Shown here: positions 22,776 through 34,930 of the stretch, piece after piece
Numbering within the stretch: position 1 is the first letter of the stretch
Layout: the number at the start of each line of letters is the position of its first letter
Origin: Labia minor
Lineage: Eukaryota > Arthropoda > Insecta > Dermaptera > Spongiphoridae
DNA: 64,000 bases
Assembly (NCBI GenBank): GCA_963082975.1
Contig: OY720345.1
Span: 9,884,491-9,948,490 of the forward strand
Reading direction: 5' to 3'
Notes under the pieces: model-generated
Told to the model about the DNA's origin: nothing
Databases searched by the model: none
The model's input: the letters and a program-made list of their open reading frames with translations, nothing else
Position numbers and translations under genes: made by a program

Positions 22776-24112
22776 TTTTATTGTTGCTTGCCAGATGTAA
22801 AACATTGTACTATTGACTACTATTTAAATCCGTTATTCTCAAACATATATTAGATTCGTCGCGAAGTTTCTAGGCCTTTTCTAGATGGCATTGATTATGC
22901 AAGTAGCTTATTAAGTCATCGGCATACTGAGTTCTTTTCGGAATCACAGAACAACAAAAGTACATTAAATAGAAAATGTATGGAAAATATAAAATATAAA
23001 AAAATTGTAAATAGAAATAGAAATATAACATTGTATTAACATCAATCATTTAAATTCACAAATTTTAAATCAGTATTTTTGAAAAATACAAAATTTTCTT
23101 TTTGATTATTAAAGTGTCATCGACTTTCAATATACGTTTCAAATTTGAGCGAAATTGCTCAACTAGAAGTGGTTTAAAATACAATAACGAAAGACAGAAA
23201 TGTCAAGTTAATAAAAAGCGTTTAAAAATAGGGATACAATATAAAAAAACAAACATTTTTTAAACTTTAATAAGTTAGTAATCTTTTAAAAATGGTTTCA
23301 AATTTAGGTTGTACATATTTATATTATAATATGTGTATTGAATATCAGATATCATTTAAAAACAACAAAACTAGTTCATTTGTAACTTTAAAACATTCAT
23401 TTGTATAAATTGGATTATTTTATTTATTATTATTAAATCATGTTACTGAATTAATTTACTTTCTCTAGATTTTTTGCTATCTTGTTGTCTTGCTGTTTGC
23501 TCTTTATTTGTATTATGTTTTGAATTTAACTACTACTACTAAGATATGTTAAGCACCAAAAAAAAAAAAAATCAATTTGCACTTTAAATGTTTTTCAACG
23601 ACCAGCAGATGTTGATTTATATGGTCGCTGTCAAATACAGTGATTGATAGAGTCACCTAAAAACCTTCGACTAAGAAAGAAAAAAAAAGAGGCCAAGATA
23701 AGTTTATTTCTTGGCCCTCCCGGAAGAGGTGATGTATCGCAACTGACTGTTTTTTTTTATCAGAGAAGTCTATCTAGAAACTCTTTCCCTTTAAAAATTA
23801 GAGAGAAAAAGAGAAAAAAATCAATACATGAACAATTTCGATAAAACTTTTTCAAGATTTAAATTCAAATCGGACAAGTCATATTATGAGTACAATGGAT
23901 TAATAAATAAATATATTTATAAAATAAAGTAGATAGATAACTTTAAAATACTATAAGTATCTATATAAGTATACTAAAACATATTGAATTTATTATTTTA
24001 TTTTATTTAATATTTATTTTTTTTTTTTTTTAAATTCACAACGATAAATAATGTTAGAATAAATGTATGTTATTCCCATTCTAAATCGTTGACTAAAATG
24101 GTACAGGCACCT
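22776..24112. other. AT-rich DNA, no gene seen
   Basis: Includes a plus-strand open frame at 23644-23844 rich in K and R with no recognisable domain. Nothing else supported. Confidence 0.45.
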
Positions 24113-24269
24113 GCTTAATACCAACAAAACGGTCCAGATGGGATCGGATTATATAAAATAAAAAACAAATATATTTTTAAAATTTTTTCATCCTCTCAAT
24201 TTATTATTTATATTCTTTGTTTAAATAAAATTTAAGAATTGAATTACTTATTTTAATAAAATTGAATGA
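24113..24269 (+). repeat. direct repeat A, left copy
   Basis: About 157 bp beginning GCTTAATACCAACAAAACGG, repeated at 24388-24548 with few differences. The two copies flank an H1-derived fragment. Confidence 0.85.
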
Positions 24270-24284
24270 ATTGAATGAATCAAA

Positions 24285-24387
24285 AATCGATCTGTGTTGG
24301 TTTCAGCCACGAGAAAAATAATCTTTAAAGCTTGATCTAAATTTAAGATAGGAAATTTAAATGTCGTCAGCAACTATGTCAGACAGC
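24285..24387 (+). mobile_element. H1 fragment between direct repeats A
   Basis: H1 body only (AAAAATCGATCTGTGTTGGT to GCAACTATGTCAGACAGC). Both H1 termini are absent. Confidence 0.65.
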
Positions 24388-24548
24388 GCTTAATACCAAC
24401 AAAATGGTCCAGATGGGATCGGATTATATAAAATAAAAAACAAATATATTTTTAAAAAATTTTCATTCTCTCAATTTATTATTTATATTTTTTGTTTAAA
24501 TAAAATATAATTATTGAAATTTTCTTTTTTTTTAATAAAATTGAATGA
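24388..24548 (+). repeat. direct repeat A, right copy
   Basis: Right copy of the 24113-24269 segment, starting exactly at the end of the H1 fragment. Confidence 0.85.
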
Positions 24549-24803
24549 TTTTTTTTTCTCTATCTATTATAAAATCTCTAAATGAAATAGAAAAGATAAG
24601 CAAACAATTATAATTGTGAGTTTAATTGATTTTATATATAAGTAAAATTAAAATCAGTTTTCACTGTATTTGTAAGATAATTTATTTCGATTTTCAATAA
24701 TATTTTACAAATTGAATAAATGCATTTATTTGTATATAATGAATTTCAAATACTAAATTATTAAGCTAAAATGAGAAGAAAACCTTTCTATGATTACATA
24801 TAT

Positions 24804-24878
24804 TAGATGATAAAAGATAAAAGTGACAGTTTCACAATCACCAGGGAATATATATCTCATATACGATATCAGTCAATA
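24804..24878 (+). repeat. direct repeat B, left copy
   Basis: 75 bp (TAGATGATAAAAGATAAAAG ... ATATCAGTCAAT) repeated at 25372-25451 on the far side of an H1 element. Confidence 0.85.
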
Positions 24879-24880
24879 TA

Positions 24881-25134
24881 TCTTATCTTATTATACTAGC
24901 AAAAAGTATATATATATAAATTTGTATTTTTGAAATATTAAACCGCTCGAAGGATTTTTTTTTTTGAAATTCAATTTCTAAAGAAAAATCGATCTGTATT
25001 AGTTTCAGCCTCCTGAAAAATCATCTTTATTAGTTTTTTCTTAATTTAAAATAGGAAATTTAAATGACGTCAGCAACTACGTCAGACAGCGCTTCCTTAA
25101 ATACAAAAATAAATATAAATAAAATCAAATTACG

Positions 25135-25177
<43 letters not shown>

Positions 25178-25374
25178 CCATACTTTTCTGTCTTTCGGTG
25201 CATTAATACCTACGTTTAAGAGCTGTATGTTTTATGACTATTTTTTTTTTAATTTATGTTCTTTTAAATTATTTGAACGGGTCCTCGGTGAATCATTACT
25301 ATTCAAACCCGATATAATATAAGGAATAATATTTTTTAATGACCAAGTGGCGGCTTGGTGAACCAGATACCTAG
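24881..25374 (+). mobile_element. Helitron-like H1 copy between direct repeats B
   Basis: Starts A^TCTTATCTTATTATACTAG and ends GAACCAGATACCTAG (CTAG at 25371-25374). The imperfect hairpin CCAAG..GG..CTTGG precedes the end. Body as in other H1 copies, with a (TA)n expansion at 25139-25175. No ORF. The base after CTAG is A, not T; CTAG overlaps direct repeat B. Confidence 0.7.
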
Positions 25375-25451
25375 ATGATAAAAGATAAAATTGACAGTTT
25401 CACAATCACCAGGGAATAAACATCTCATATATAAGAGAGAAATCAGTCAAT
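25372..25451 (+). repeat. direct repeat B, right copy
   Basis: About 80 bp matching 24804-24878 (TAGATGATAAAAGATAAAAT ... AATCAGTCAAT). Confidence 0.85.
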
Positions 25452-26888
25452 GTATTATCAAGCAATAAGAAAAACTTATTTTCTATTATGTGATTATATA
25501 TATATAGTATTATTTTACTCTATTCAGATTTTAAATGATTATCCTGCAAAAATAAAATTTTCAGATGGTTGAATAGTCTTTAAAAAAGATTTGTGCTTTT
25601 CTTTTGTATTCGGTTTGATAAAATGATCTCTTTTATTTTTTCCCTAAAGGAATAAAAGTAGAAATCCAAATATTAAATTTCCTTTTATAATGATTTTCTA
25701 GAGGTAACATTTATTTTCTCATTTTTATTACTAAAACTAAAAATAAAAATAAAAGTTATGATGCAAGTATATACATATATATATATGTACATAGACGATC
25801 ACAACTTTATAAAATATATGAGATTTATAATCGTGCTAAGCACCTTTTGAAAAATAATAATAATAATAATAATTAGTATATCAAAACGTGATATTTGATT
25901 GGTATAATGGAAATTTTATAGGATTTTATCGAATAAAATATTCGTATTTTGGATAGACATGATAAAAAAAAGGCTGTGGAAATTACAGAAAGAAAAGACT
26001 CAATCTTTTGGATAGAAAATAATAGAATAGATTTCTTTCTTTATTGAAATGGTCTCTAAAGGAGATGCTGGACAATGGTTTTTTTTTCGTAAAAAGCTGT
26101 CTCAGGTGGGGACACAATTTTATTACTTAGCATTTGGAACATATTCCTCTTTTTTTTAAAGGTCGTTTTAAACATTTAAAGAACAGAAAAATACAATAGT
26201 AGAAAAGACATACATTTCTTCCCGAAATATCTATCCTCTTAAAAATATCAGAAGTTTTAAAGAAATAAAAAGTAAAGTTAATTAGTTGAAGTAAAAATAT
26301 ATTAAATATTCCAAAAACAAAAAGTAAACTGAGAAAATAAGATATTTTGTGTTGATCTCTTAATTTTATATCATAATTTAGTGATAAGTTCTCTAAAACT
26401 TTCCCCCCTTTCCCTTCAGCGCCTTCCACAATATGTCACAGTTAAAAGGCATTAATCAATGAATAAACCAATAATTTTAATAGGATTTTTTCAAATTTAT
26501 TTTTTTTAATTATACAAAAATGTAATCATAATTTAATTTAATTAACAAAAATATTCATTATATAAAAAAATGAAACGATAGATTTATTGACTGATTAATC
26601 AATCAATTAACATTTAATTAATATTGTTAGATTTTTTATATCTAATTTAGATGGATTAGTAAATTAGTAGAAATTGTTATTGTCATGAACGAAATGTGTT
26701 TAAATGTCCCTAGATCTCTTTAAATAAATAATTATATATATATAGGTAAACATAATTGCATATTAAATATTTTTTTATTCAAAAACTAGAAATTAAATAA
26801 TTGAAAAGGTAAATATAAGTATATTTTAAATTTTAAATTATAATTAAATTTTTTTTTTTATTTAGTTATAATTTCTTTTATTAATATT
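25452..26888. other. AT-rich DNA, no gene seen
   Basis: The minus-strand open frame 26127-26429 is an F/L/K-rich low-complexity string with no domain. Nothing else supported. Confidence 0.45.
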
Positions 26889-27062
26889 GCCTATATACCA
26901 GGCGTTAGTGATGGGTGCCGCTATCTTATGGAAATGCATTATAATTGATGATTGCATGTGTTTTGATCAGCGACCTCTATTCTTTACAGTAACTTTCTCT
27001 ATATAAAATAACAGCTTTCCATTTAGTATTATTGAGCTATTCAGTGTAGTTAGAAGCTAATC

Positions 27063-27960
27063 ATGGAACGCTCAAAATTGCATTTTCGACATTCATTACT
27101 TTTATTATTTCATTTCAAGAAATCTGCTACCAAAAACCATTAAACACTTTCAGAAATTTATGGCGATGCTGCTCCATCATAACCCAATTGTCGGTTTTGG
27201 TTTTAACGAATTAAAAGTGGTGATGTTGATGTCAATGATAAAAAACGGTCTGGAGGACCAAAAAAGTTTGAAGACAATGATTCGCAAGACTTATTGGACT
27301 GAAACCCAGCTCAAACTCTCAAATAACTTTCAGACAGCTTAGCAGTTGATGAATCAACTGTTTTGAGACGTTTACATGCAATGGGAAAGATCCATATCGA
27401 GGGAAAATAGCTACCATACAAATTAAAATGCCATTTCGAACCATTTCATCATCATTGCTTGCCAGAAGAAAAAAAGAATTTTTTGTGGCGTATTGTGAAT
27501 AGAAATGTCAGTTTCAAGCGCAAAAAGTCATGGGTAAGCGGAATATCCATGGCCATAAAGTTTTGCTGTGCAAATGGTGAGATCAGCAAGGTGCAGTGTA
27601 TTACGAGCTGCTAAAACCTAATGAAATTCTAACTGTAGATGTCCACCGATGTCAACTAAACAAATTGAACGATGTATTGTTGCAAAAAAAGACCATCAAA
27701 AGCTAGTACTAGACTTAAAGTCATCCTCATGCATGACAACACGCGGCCACACGTTGCAAGAGTTGTGATGGCCACTGTAGCAGCTCGAATGGGAAGTTCT
27801 GCCGCACCCAGCATACTCACCAGACATATCACCTTCTGATTACCACTTGTTCCAATCGATACAGCATGCACACGGTTTTGAAACCAGACCAACATCGTTC
27901 TTTCGACACGGTATCGCAATATGGCAAGAAAGATGAAATATCTTTATTAATATATATTCT
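27063..27960 (+). pseudogene. mariner-like transposase, heavily broken
   Basis: From ATG 27063 the three frames together give a decayed Tc1/mariner transposase: N-terminal DNA-binding part (YGDAAPS, then SGGPKKFED and VDESTVLRRLHAMGK near 27340-27400), then ILMHDNTRPHVAR (27725-27765), which is the second catalytic Asp region. Stops and frameshifts occur throughout. The DD(34)D third Asp motif is blurred. Clear terminal inverted repeats were not found; 26890-27060 may be its 5' untranslated part. The element cannot make a functional enzyme. Confidence 0.75.
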
Positions 27961-28655
27961 ACCAACCATTTTTCTGAATAAATGCCTTTTTAAAGTGAAA
28001 AAATGATCAGAATACATGCAAGCAACTAATAATACAAATAATTAAAAAAAATTTATTCATAGAAAATAAAAATTGAATAAAACTGAAAATATCTCCATAG
28101 AAGAGATAAACTATTTTGAATTTATAAAATTAATCTTTATAATTTAAACCATAAATTGTATTGCTGAAAAATTAGTAATTTAATATAAATTAGGGCGCTT
28201 AAGTAATTAATAATTCATTTAGTATGATTATTATTATATTTTTTTTATTATATGTAATGTGAAATTCTCTAAATAACACCTTTTTGTTTAAATTAATATA
28301 ATTATCAATAAATACACCAATCTTTAATAAAATATACTGCCAAAATAAGGACTAAAACTTATATTTTAATCATTTTTCAATGAACAAATAAATAAATGTT
28401 ATTTTACTATTTGAAACAATCAAAGTTATTTAACATTTCTAAAGTTATTAAGATTCATTCGTTTAATGAATTTTTAAAAATTGCTAAATTTTACTTTATT
28501 GATTTCTTAAATGACCTTTTTGTTTTAGTTATTAGGAAAATAATGAGTGGAGGAAGCGGCGAGAGTGGGGAAAAAAATTCACTTTAATTTTAGATAAACG
28601 AAAAATTATTCAAATTAATCCTACTATATATAGAAACTTATAATTTATTTTCATC
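27961..28655. other. AT-rich DNA, no gene seen
   Basis: No coding frame or shared repeat recognised. Confidence 0.4.
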
Positions 28656-28827
28656 CAATTAAATTTATTTATTTATTTATTGATGGAATTTTTTTGGAAA
28701 TTAAAATTTTTCTTTTTTAGATTAAAAACTAAAAAAAAAAAAAAAAAAAAAAAAATGAAAAAAGATTATTAATTATTATTATGTTTAATAATAATTTTTA
28801 TTTTTATTTTTATTTATTTATTTTTAA
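28656..28827 (+). repeat. segment shared with 36967-37106, 5' of an H4 copy
   Basis: TTTATTGATGGAATTTTTTTGG ... GATTAAAAACTAAAAAAA occurs 5' of H4 at both places, with a longer poly-A (28731-28756) here. So a unit larger than H4 was duplicated. Confidence 0.7.
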
Positions 28828-29437
28828 TATCTCGCCAGAGAAAGTTTTGCGATCACGAAAATTTTCGATGTTGAGATTTTGATGTTTTATACGTTTTGAA
28901 GGTTCCTGAATCATTTTCACTAAGGTTGAGAAAAATCTCTCTCTGTGTGTGTATGTATGTAGACAAGATTAGGCAAAAACGGTTTGAGCTAGAATCATGA
29001 AATTTGGTATACGGGCATTATTCAAAATTCTTAGTTTTTTTTATCAACTTTTGAGAAATGTAGCTCAACCGGAAGAGGGTCATTACCTACAACGTTTTGA
29101 TTGTTTTTTCCTCTAAAGTGACCGTAAAAATAAAAATATATGTTTGATAGTTTTTCATATGATTAAAGATTGTATAAAACTGCTATATATAGAATTTCAG
29201 CTTGATTGAATCGCTGAAAGTACCGGAATTAATATTTTAACACATTGACTGGCAATCACGCCCCAGCACGTGACGTGGTGCTATCAACAAAGAGCCAAAC
29301 ATGCGCTGGTTGAATAAATATTATTTATTAATTTTAATTTATAATTTATAATTAATTAAATTAAATTTAAATATAATATATGTTATTTAATCCAATTCAA
29401 ATTTGCGAGATAGTCGAGTAGAGACACTCCAGCTTAT
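28828..29437 (+). mobile_element. H4 repeat, full-length copy
   Basis: Starts at TATCTCGCCAGAG and ends GCGAGATAGTCGAGT...ACACTCCAGCTTA. ACTATCTCGC near the 5' end and GCGAGATAGT near the 3' end form a subterminal inverted repeat; GAGTG-GAGA-CACTC (GAGTA here) forms a small 3' hairpin. Internal landmarks: TTGAAGGTTCCTGAATCATT, a (GT)n(ATGT)n microsatellite, GCTCAACCGGAAGAGGGTC, TTTCAGCTTGATTGAATC. No ORF, so non-autonomous. Class uncertain; a Helentron-like or foldback origin is possible. Confidence 0.75.
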
Positions 29438-29499
29438 TTATTTTTTTTTAATATGCTTTTGAATGTATTTTGATGGATGAAATGGCATTTGAGTGAGTA

Positions 29500-29767
29500 T
29501 TAAAGAAGGTGGTGTTTGAATGTAGTGGTAAGAGAGGTAGAGAGGCTGGTTGGTGCTTGCATTGAATGGCTTAATTGTGGGGCTCTGGCCAGAAAGAGAG
29601 AGAAGGAAGGGAGTGAAGGGGTGGAGAGGAGGGAGGGGGGCGAGGAGGGGGGAGAAGAGAGCGCAGAGCGCGATCGGGGAATCGATCGGGAGACCCGGCG
29701 GCGGCGCCTCCGGCTGGGGACACACCAACCAGCCTCCTCCATTCACACTCACCAGCCACATCAATAA
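29500..29767. promoter_or_regulatory. GC-rich island, candidate promoter or 5' exon
   Basis: A sharp GC-rich stretch with CpGs (29650-29715: GCGCAGAGCGCGATCGGGG, CGGCGGCGGCGCC) and a GA-rich run before it, in otherwise AT-rich DNA. Open frames exist in all frames because of composition, so none is called. A minus-strand donor-like GGCTG|GTGAGT lies at 29755-29747 after a short hydrophobic reading frame (MFCVMLLLCILV). Could be a transcription start region of a host gene. Low certainty. Confidence 0.35.
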
Positions 29768-30572
29768 TCATGAATTGGACATCTACCAATATACAAAGCA
29801 ACAACATAACACAAAACAACTTTTCATATGAAACCGATTTTCATATCATATCATAACTTGAATTAAATTCCATCAAAATCCACTTTTGCTGTTGTTTTCG
29901 TTCCACAAAAAAAAAAGACATTAAAAATAATAATAATGATAATAATAATAATATTCCATCTATTAATAAATGAAAAAAGTTTTAATTTACCATTCTCTCT
30001 CCCTATGAAAGAAAAAAAAATATATATTTTTCTTTTTTAAGCACATAAAAAATATCCCCTCCATTATTATATATATATTCTATCTTTATATACTTTAAAT
30101 TGGCTTATAGAGTATATTTTTATATATCACAGAATAACGTTTTTTTTTTATTTTTATTTTTATTTATATTAACAATTTATATTCATTTGAAAATATAAAT
30201 ATTTTAGTAATTTATTATTATTAACTCTCTATCTATATTAATTTATCAATAAATATATATATATATATATAGGTATTTATGTAAATTGTTTATCATCATT
30301 TTTCATAATTACTAAAATATAATAATCACTTCCTGAGAATGTCAAATACATTATTATATTCCAGGAAGTTGCTATCTCTAATAAAAAACAAATTTCTATA
30401 TCGATATAAAGGTATCAAATAATAAAATATAAAAAGGTGATTTAAGCATTTTTTATAGTAATTTTATAGATTATATATATATATATATATATATTAATAA
30501 TAAATAATAAAAAAAAACTTTTAATGAATGATATTAATTTTAAAAAAATTATGGATTTTTATGAATAATTTT
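29768..30572. other. AT-rich DNA, no gene seen
   Basis: Several TA runs (30248-30271, 30473-30494). No shared repeat recognised. Confidence 0.4.
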
Positions 30573-30838
30573 TCATCAAAAATGCAAATATTAAAAAAAA
30601 GCAATCAAAATAAAATCAAAATTAAAAACTACGTTAATTTCATCTTCAATATAATAATAAAACAAAAATTCATTAACTATTATAATACTATACTAATATA
30701 TTTTAACATCAAAAAATGAAAATATTAAAAAAAGCAGTCAAAATAAAATCAAAATTAAAAACTACGTTAATTTCATCTTCAATATAATAAAAAACAAAAA
30801 TTCATTTACTATTATAATACTATACTAATATATTTTAT
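30573..30838 (+). repeat. tandem duplication, about 135-bp unit, two copies
   Basis: Units at about 30573-30706 and 30707-30838 share CAAAATAAAATCAAAATTAA and ACTACGTTAATTTCATCTTC with very few differences. AT-rich, no ORF beyond the repeat artefact. Confidence 0.85.
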
Positions 30839-31340
30839 TTAGTTTTTTTTTTCAATAAATAAATGTTTATATATATATATTTATTTATTTTTGGAGCGTT
30901 TTGTCATTTTTGTGATACCTTTTATGATAAGAAAAGGATGCATTCAATTTTTTTATCTGTTGCCAATTTTTTATATCCTTGCAAAAAGAAGGAATTGTGT
31001 TTGCAATTTCTTTTTAGAGTCTTGAAATGTACTTTGTTTTTATTTATTTATTTATTTATTTATTTTTGTTTTCATTTTAAAAGGTGATTTTTTTTTCCTT
31101 TCTCTTTCAAAGTATATAAATTTTAAAAATTGATTTTGAACTTGAGAATCAATGATGAAAAAAAAAAATAGAAAACTAAATTTTTGATAAATGAACGGTA
31201 AGGAAAAGTGATGGCGATGTGTTGGTGGAGGTGGCAAGTAGATGCGACGACATCATTCATTTGTCCAATGCGATGTAATCTTATCTTATGAATCACACAT
31301 TTAAATTGAAATGGTTTATATGGCGGACAAGTTATGTCAA
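30839..31340. other. AT-rich DNA, no gene seen
   Basis: Poly-T and ATTT runs; no coding signal. Confidence 0.4.
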
Positions 31341-31404
31341 TTATTCTTGTTATGATTGTAGGTGGGGGTGGGGGGGGGGTGGTCGAGGAGTGATTTACTT
31401 ACAG

Positions 31405-31540
31405 AAGAGGAAAACCCAGAATGGCTGCGTTGGTTGCTCAGAGCACTGAGCCCGTCGGCGGGCACATGGCGACTGAGGCGCAGCCGAGACCCACGGACGC
31501 CTCACCTCCCCCCACCACCCACCCTCACCTCCTCCCATCC
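31405..31540. other. GC-rich patch with splice-like motif, candidate host exon
   Basis: After ATTTACTTACAG (31393-31404) a plus frame starts at ATG 31421 in a fair start context (MAALVAQSTEPVGGHMATEA), then dissolves into proline-rich low complexity. The same motif read on the minus strand is a strong donor (CTTCT|GTAAGT). Only one of the two can be right. No known domain, so I do not call a gene. Confidence 0.3.
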
Positions 31541-31844
31541 TCCTTCTTCTATCCTCTTTTCATCCCCCTTCATTCACCTAACTCACCCCTGTCATTGATT
31601 ATCCTCCCTCTAGCCACCCATCTTACCCCTCTCACCTGTTGCCAAAATGATACCCGGGGGTTGAGAAAATATTATGCTTTTCCCAGGCGCCATTAATAAA
31701 TTACAGAATTCGGTTGAGATGAACCACTCGAGGGAACGAAACAAACTCAACGACAAATTTAGACATCGAGGAGTTTACCCACGAATTGCAATCCAATCAC
31801 ATATCCATTTCTTTTCCCTTGAATCATCGATATATATAATTACC

Positions 31845-31848
31845 TATG

Positions 31849-31880
<32 letters not shown>

Positions 31881-32526
31881 AAATGTCTGAAACATTATGA
31901 AGTTAGTTACAAATTTACAATTTTACAATTTATAATTTTTTTAGAATTTAAAATAAAAAAAATTCGATATACAAATTTTTTTTAAATTTTGTTTTGTTAT
32001 TATTAATTAATGAAAAAAATCAAAAAAAATTATCTGGAGTGTCTCCACTCGACTATCTCGCAAATTTGAATTGGATTAAATAACATAATATATTATAATT
32101 AAATTAAATTAATTAAATTATAAATTAAAATTAATAAATAATATTTATTAAACCAGCGCATGTTTGGCTCTTTGTTGAAGGCACCACGTCACGTGTTGGC
32201 GCGTGAGATTTGCATGTTAAAAAATAATTCTGGTACTTTCTGCAATTCAATCAAGCTGAAATTCTATATATAGCAGTTTTATACAATTATTAATCATGTG
32301 AAAATTATCAAATATATATCTTTATTTTTACGCTCTTGCGAGATAGTAAAAATATTACCATGATTTGAATAAAGTTATTAATTTTATATTTAAACATTGT
32401 GTTGTTTTGTAAGTATTTGAAACAAAATTTTATATAAATTATTATTATTAATCAATCTCGTGCGGCTAGAAGCCGCCTGTCCCTCTAAGAAGTTTTATGT
32501 CCCCATATGATGCCGGGAACGGCTAG
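31845..32526 (+). mobile_element. H3 repeat, copy 1, interrupted by H4
   Basis: Matches 62520-63013 on both sides of an H4 insert: TGAAATGTCTG.AACATTATG on the left, and TATTACCATGATTTGAATAA through CGTGCGGCTAGAAGCCGCC to GCCGGGAACGGCTAG on the right. It ends with hairpins GCGGCT-AGA-AGCCGC and GCCG-GGAA-CGGC, then CTAG^T, a Helitron-like 3' terminus. Starts in a (TATG)n run. No ORF. Confidence 0.65.
32033..32350 (-). mobile_element. H4 repeat, internally deleted copy inserted in H3
   Basis: Both ends kept (CTGGAGTGTCTCCACTCGAC ... CGAGATAGTAAAAA) but the middle is missing after TTTATTTTTACG. The uninterrupted H3 copy at 62.8 kb gives the empty site and so defines the H4 ends. Confidence 0.75.
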
Positions 32527-33854
32527 TAATTACATAAAATATTAAACAAATATTTCTTTATAATATATTCCAATTGAAAATTACCTTACTTCCATTATGA
32601 AAAAATTACAATCCATAATTTAGTTTGCAATATTAAAAAATCTCTTAAAAATTAATATTTAATTCATGATATTAAGAAATTTTTTTTTCGAATTTTTTAT
32701 TTAATTTATAATTTAGGGTGATAATTTAAGTAGTTTTTATTTTTGTAAAATAATCAATTATTTTTGTTTTATTTAATCATAATCTAATTTTCATAAATAT
32801 TCAATAAATTCTATATTTGTAAAGTATATTTGTAAAGTAAAATTTTAAAATTGAACTTTCAATTTATAGGAAAATGATAAAGATAAATTAAATATGAATC
32901 TAGAGAAAGTTTTAAAAATATTGTCAAAATTATTTAAGTCATTTTTGAAAAAAATAAAAAAAAAAAAAAATAAAAATAAAAATGTCACTGATCATTAAAT
33001 TCAAAAAAGTTTAAAGTTTTATATATTATTATACTCAATTTTAAAATTTTTAATTACTTATGAAATTTCAAATTTTAATATATTTAGGTATTTCATATAA
33101 ATAATTTTTATTTTTAAATATTTATTTAATTGTGACTTTATATTAAAAATATTCATAATTTTAAATAATTTAAAATATATTTATGATAGAAGATAAGAAT
33201 TTGGATTTATTTTTTAAATAACTTTTTTTTTTCATTTAATGATTGATTTTTTTTCAAATTATCATTCATTTCTCATTTTCATTTTTCAATTTCCTTTTAT
33301 TATAAAGAGGATGAGTCTGCTTTGAATATTCACTATTAAATATTATAATCAAAGCTCTCGTCTTTTAAGTTTTTACACCCCGAGGCGTACTGAGGAAGTT
33401 GTTTTAGGTAAAAAGGGGCCAACGGACGGACGTTGCATCTGATTAAATATGAAAACTTTTCTCCTTTTTATTTATGGAAATCACTCTTCAATTAACAAAA
33501 AAAAACAGTTGTAAACTTTACTTATTTTCATGCAGGTTTTTTAATTTATATGATAAATTTATTTCATTCATTTATTATTTACTATTTAGTTAGAATTTAT
33601 TATAACTATTTATATATATATTCGGATTAAGTGCTATTTAAAAGAAATCACTGGCTGTCTGGCTTTAATGAGTTGAGAGGTTTACTTATCTACCTTTTTA
33701 ATGATAATAATAATAATAATAATATTGATAATAAAATTTCAGATATTTTTTATGATTTATATTAAAAACATTTATTATTTATTTTTTTAGTTCGCTCAGA
33801 GAGTTTATTTTTAAAATTCGCAATTTATAAAATTTGAAATCCCTTATTAACTCT
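32527..33854. other. AT-rich DNA, no gene seen
   Basis: One less AT-rich patch (33355-33440: ACACCCCGAGGCGTACTGAG) without an assignable frame. Confidence 0.4.
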
Positions 33855-34130
33855 ACTATTCTTATTCTTCTTAAGGTGCCGTCTCCTTTTCGGAATTTGG
33901 CTATCATCATGACTAGGATAGCCTTAGAAGCTGCCCAGCCATGATGATTTTTCTTGGGAATAATGTTAATGCGATGGTTTCCCGTTGCTTTCCGCACTGA
34001 CAGTTCCTGGAGCCGGAGGCAGCTGATGTTAAATTGAATTTTATTAGATAAATTTGTTCTTAGTTGGAATCGAACGCCGACTTCTTGTGTAGAAAATTGC
34101 TACGCTACACTCTCGGCTAGCTGCCTCCTC
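33855..34130 (-). repeat. tRNA-type SINE-B, copy 1
   Basis: Reads on the minus strand: head GGAGGCAGCTAGCCGAGAG with box A TAGCCGAGAGTG (34108-34119) and box B GTTCGATTCC (34066-34075), a body with GGAAAGCAACGGGAAACCAT, and an A-rich tail TTAAGAAGAATAAGAATAG. The layout is that of a tRNA-derived SINE. The 72-codon frame here is a by-product. Confidence 0.82.
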
Positions 34131-34930
34131 AACTATTAATAAATTAAAATTAATTAAATTACAATAAATTATTGATGGCCATTACCTAGTATCTAAAATT
34201 ATTATTATTATTATTATTATTATCATTACTATTATATTAATTTAATTTAGATTAACTATACGATTTTTAATTTAATAAATCTTTAAACTCTATTTTTTAG
34301 ACAATAAATATACTTACATATATATCTAATAATTAAGGTGATTTATTTATAGGTGCAATGAAACCTGATAACACCATTTTTGCACGTATTTCAAATTATA
34401 ACAAAGAACATCTTCTATACCTAAAAAAACAATATCACAATACATGAAAATAAATTTCGAATTTGAAACCTTCTGACAGTTTGTCCCTCATGAAGGATCA
34501 GAGAAACAATTATACTCCAATTATTGTGGTGACATTTTATAAATAATGAGAAATCCATTAGTATAGATAGAATCACCCACTCTATAGTATCTCTTTATGC
34601 AATTTCATTATTTTCAATTTAATTTAATATTAATTAAAAGAAAAATATATGAATTGATACATTTATTTTTAGGATTAGCATATTTTTTTTTATTTTCAAT
34701 TGAAACTGAATAGAAGAGAATATTTAATAATGGATTACAATTAAATAAATAGTAACTTCTCTGACGTTTCGATCTTTTTAATTTTTTATTTTTTATTTTT
34801 TTGAGGATTTATAGATAAATTTAAAAATAGGAAAGGAAGACAAATAATTGCTTAAATACTTAAATTTCTAATTTACTAAAATACTTAAAATTCATTAAAT
34901 TTGTTATAGTAGAAAAAAATAAATAAATAA
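34131..34930. other. AT-rich DNA, no gene seen
   Basis: Contains an ATT microsatellite (34198-34224). No coding signal. Confidence 0.4.

Noticed and set aside
29438..29831. Six overlapping open frames on both strands
   Set aside because: GC-rich, purine-biased sequence lacks stops in all frames; none has a domain or a consistent codon signal.
31674..31985. Frame AINKLQNSVEMNHSRERNKL after TTTTCCCAG as a host exon
   Set aside because: The acceptor-like motif is fair and the first 40 codons look protein-like, but there is no donor and the frame ends in a TATG microsatellite; without a database search I cannot support it.
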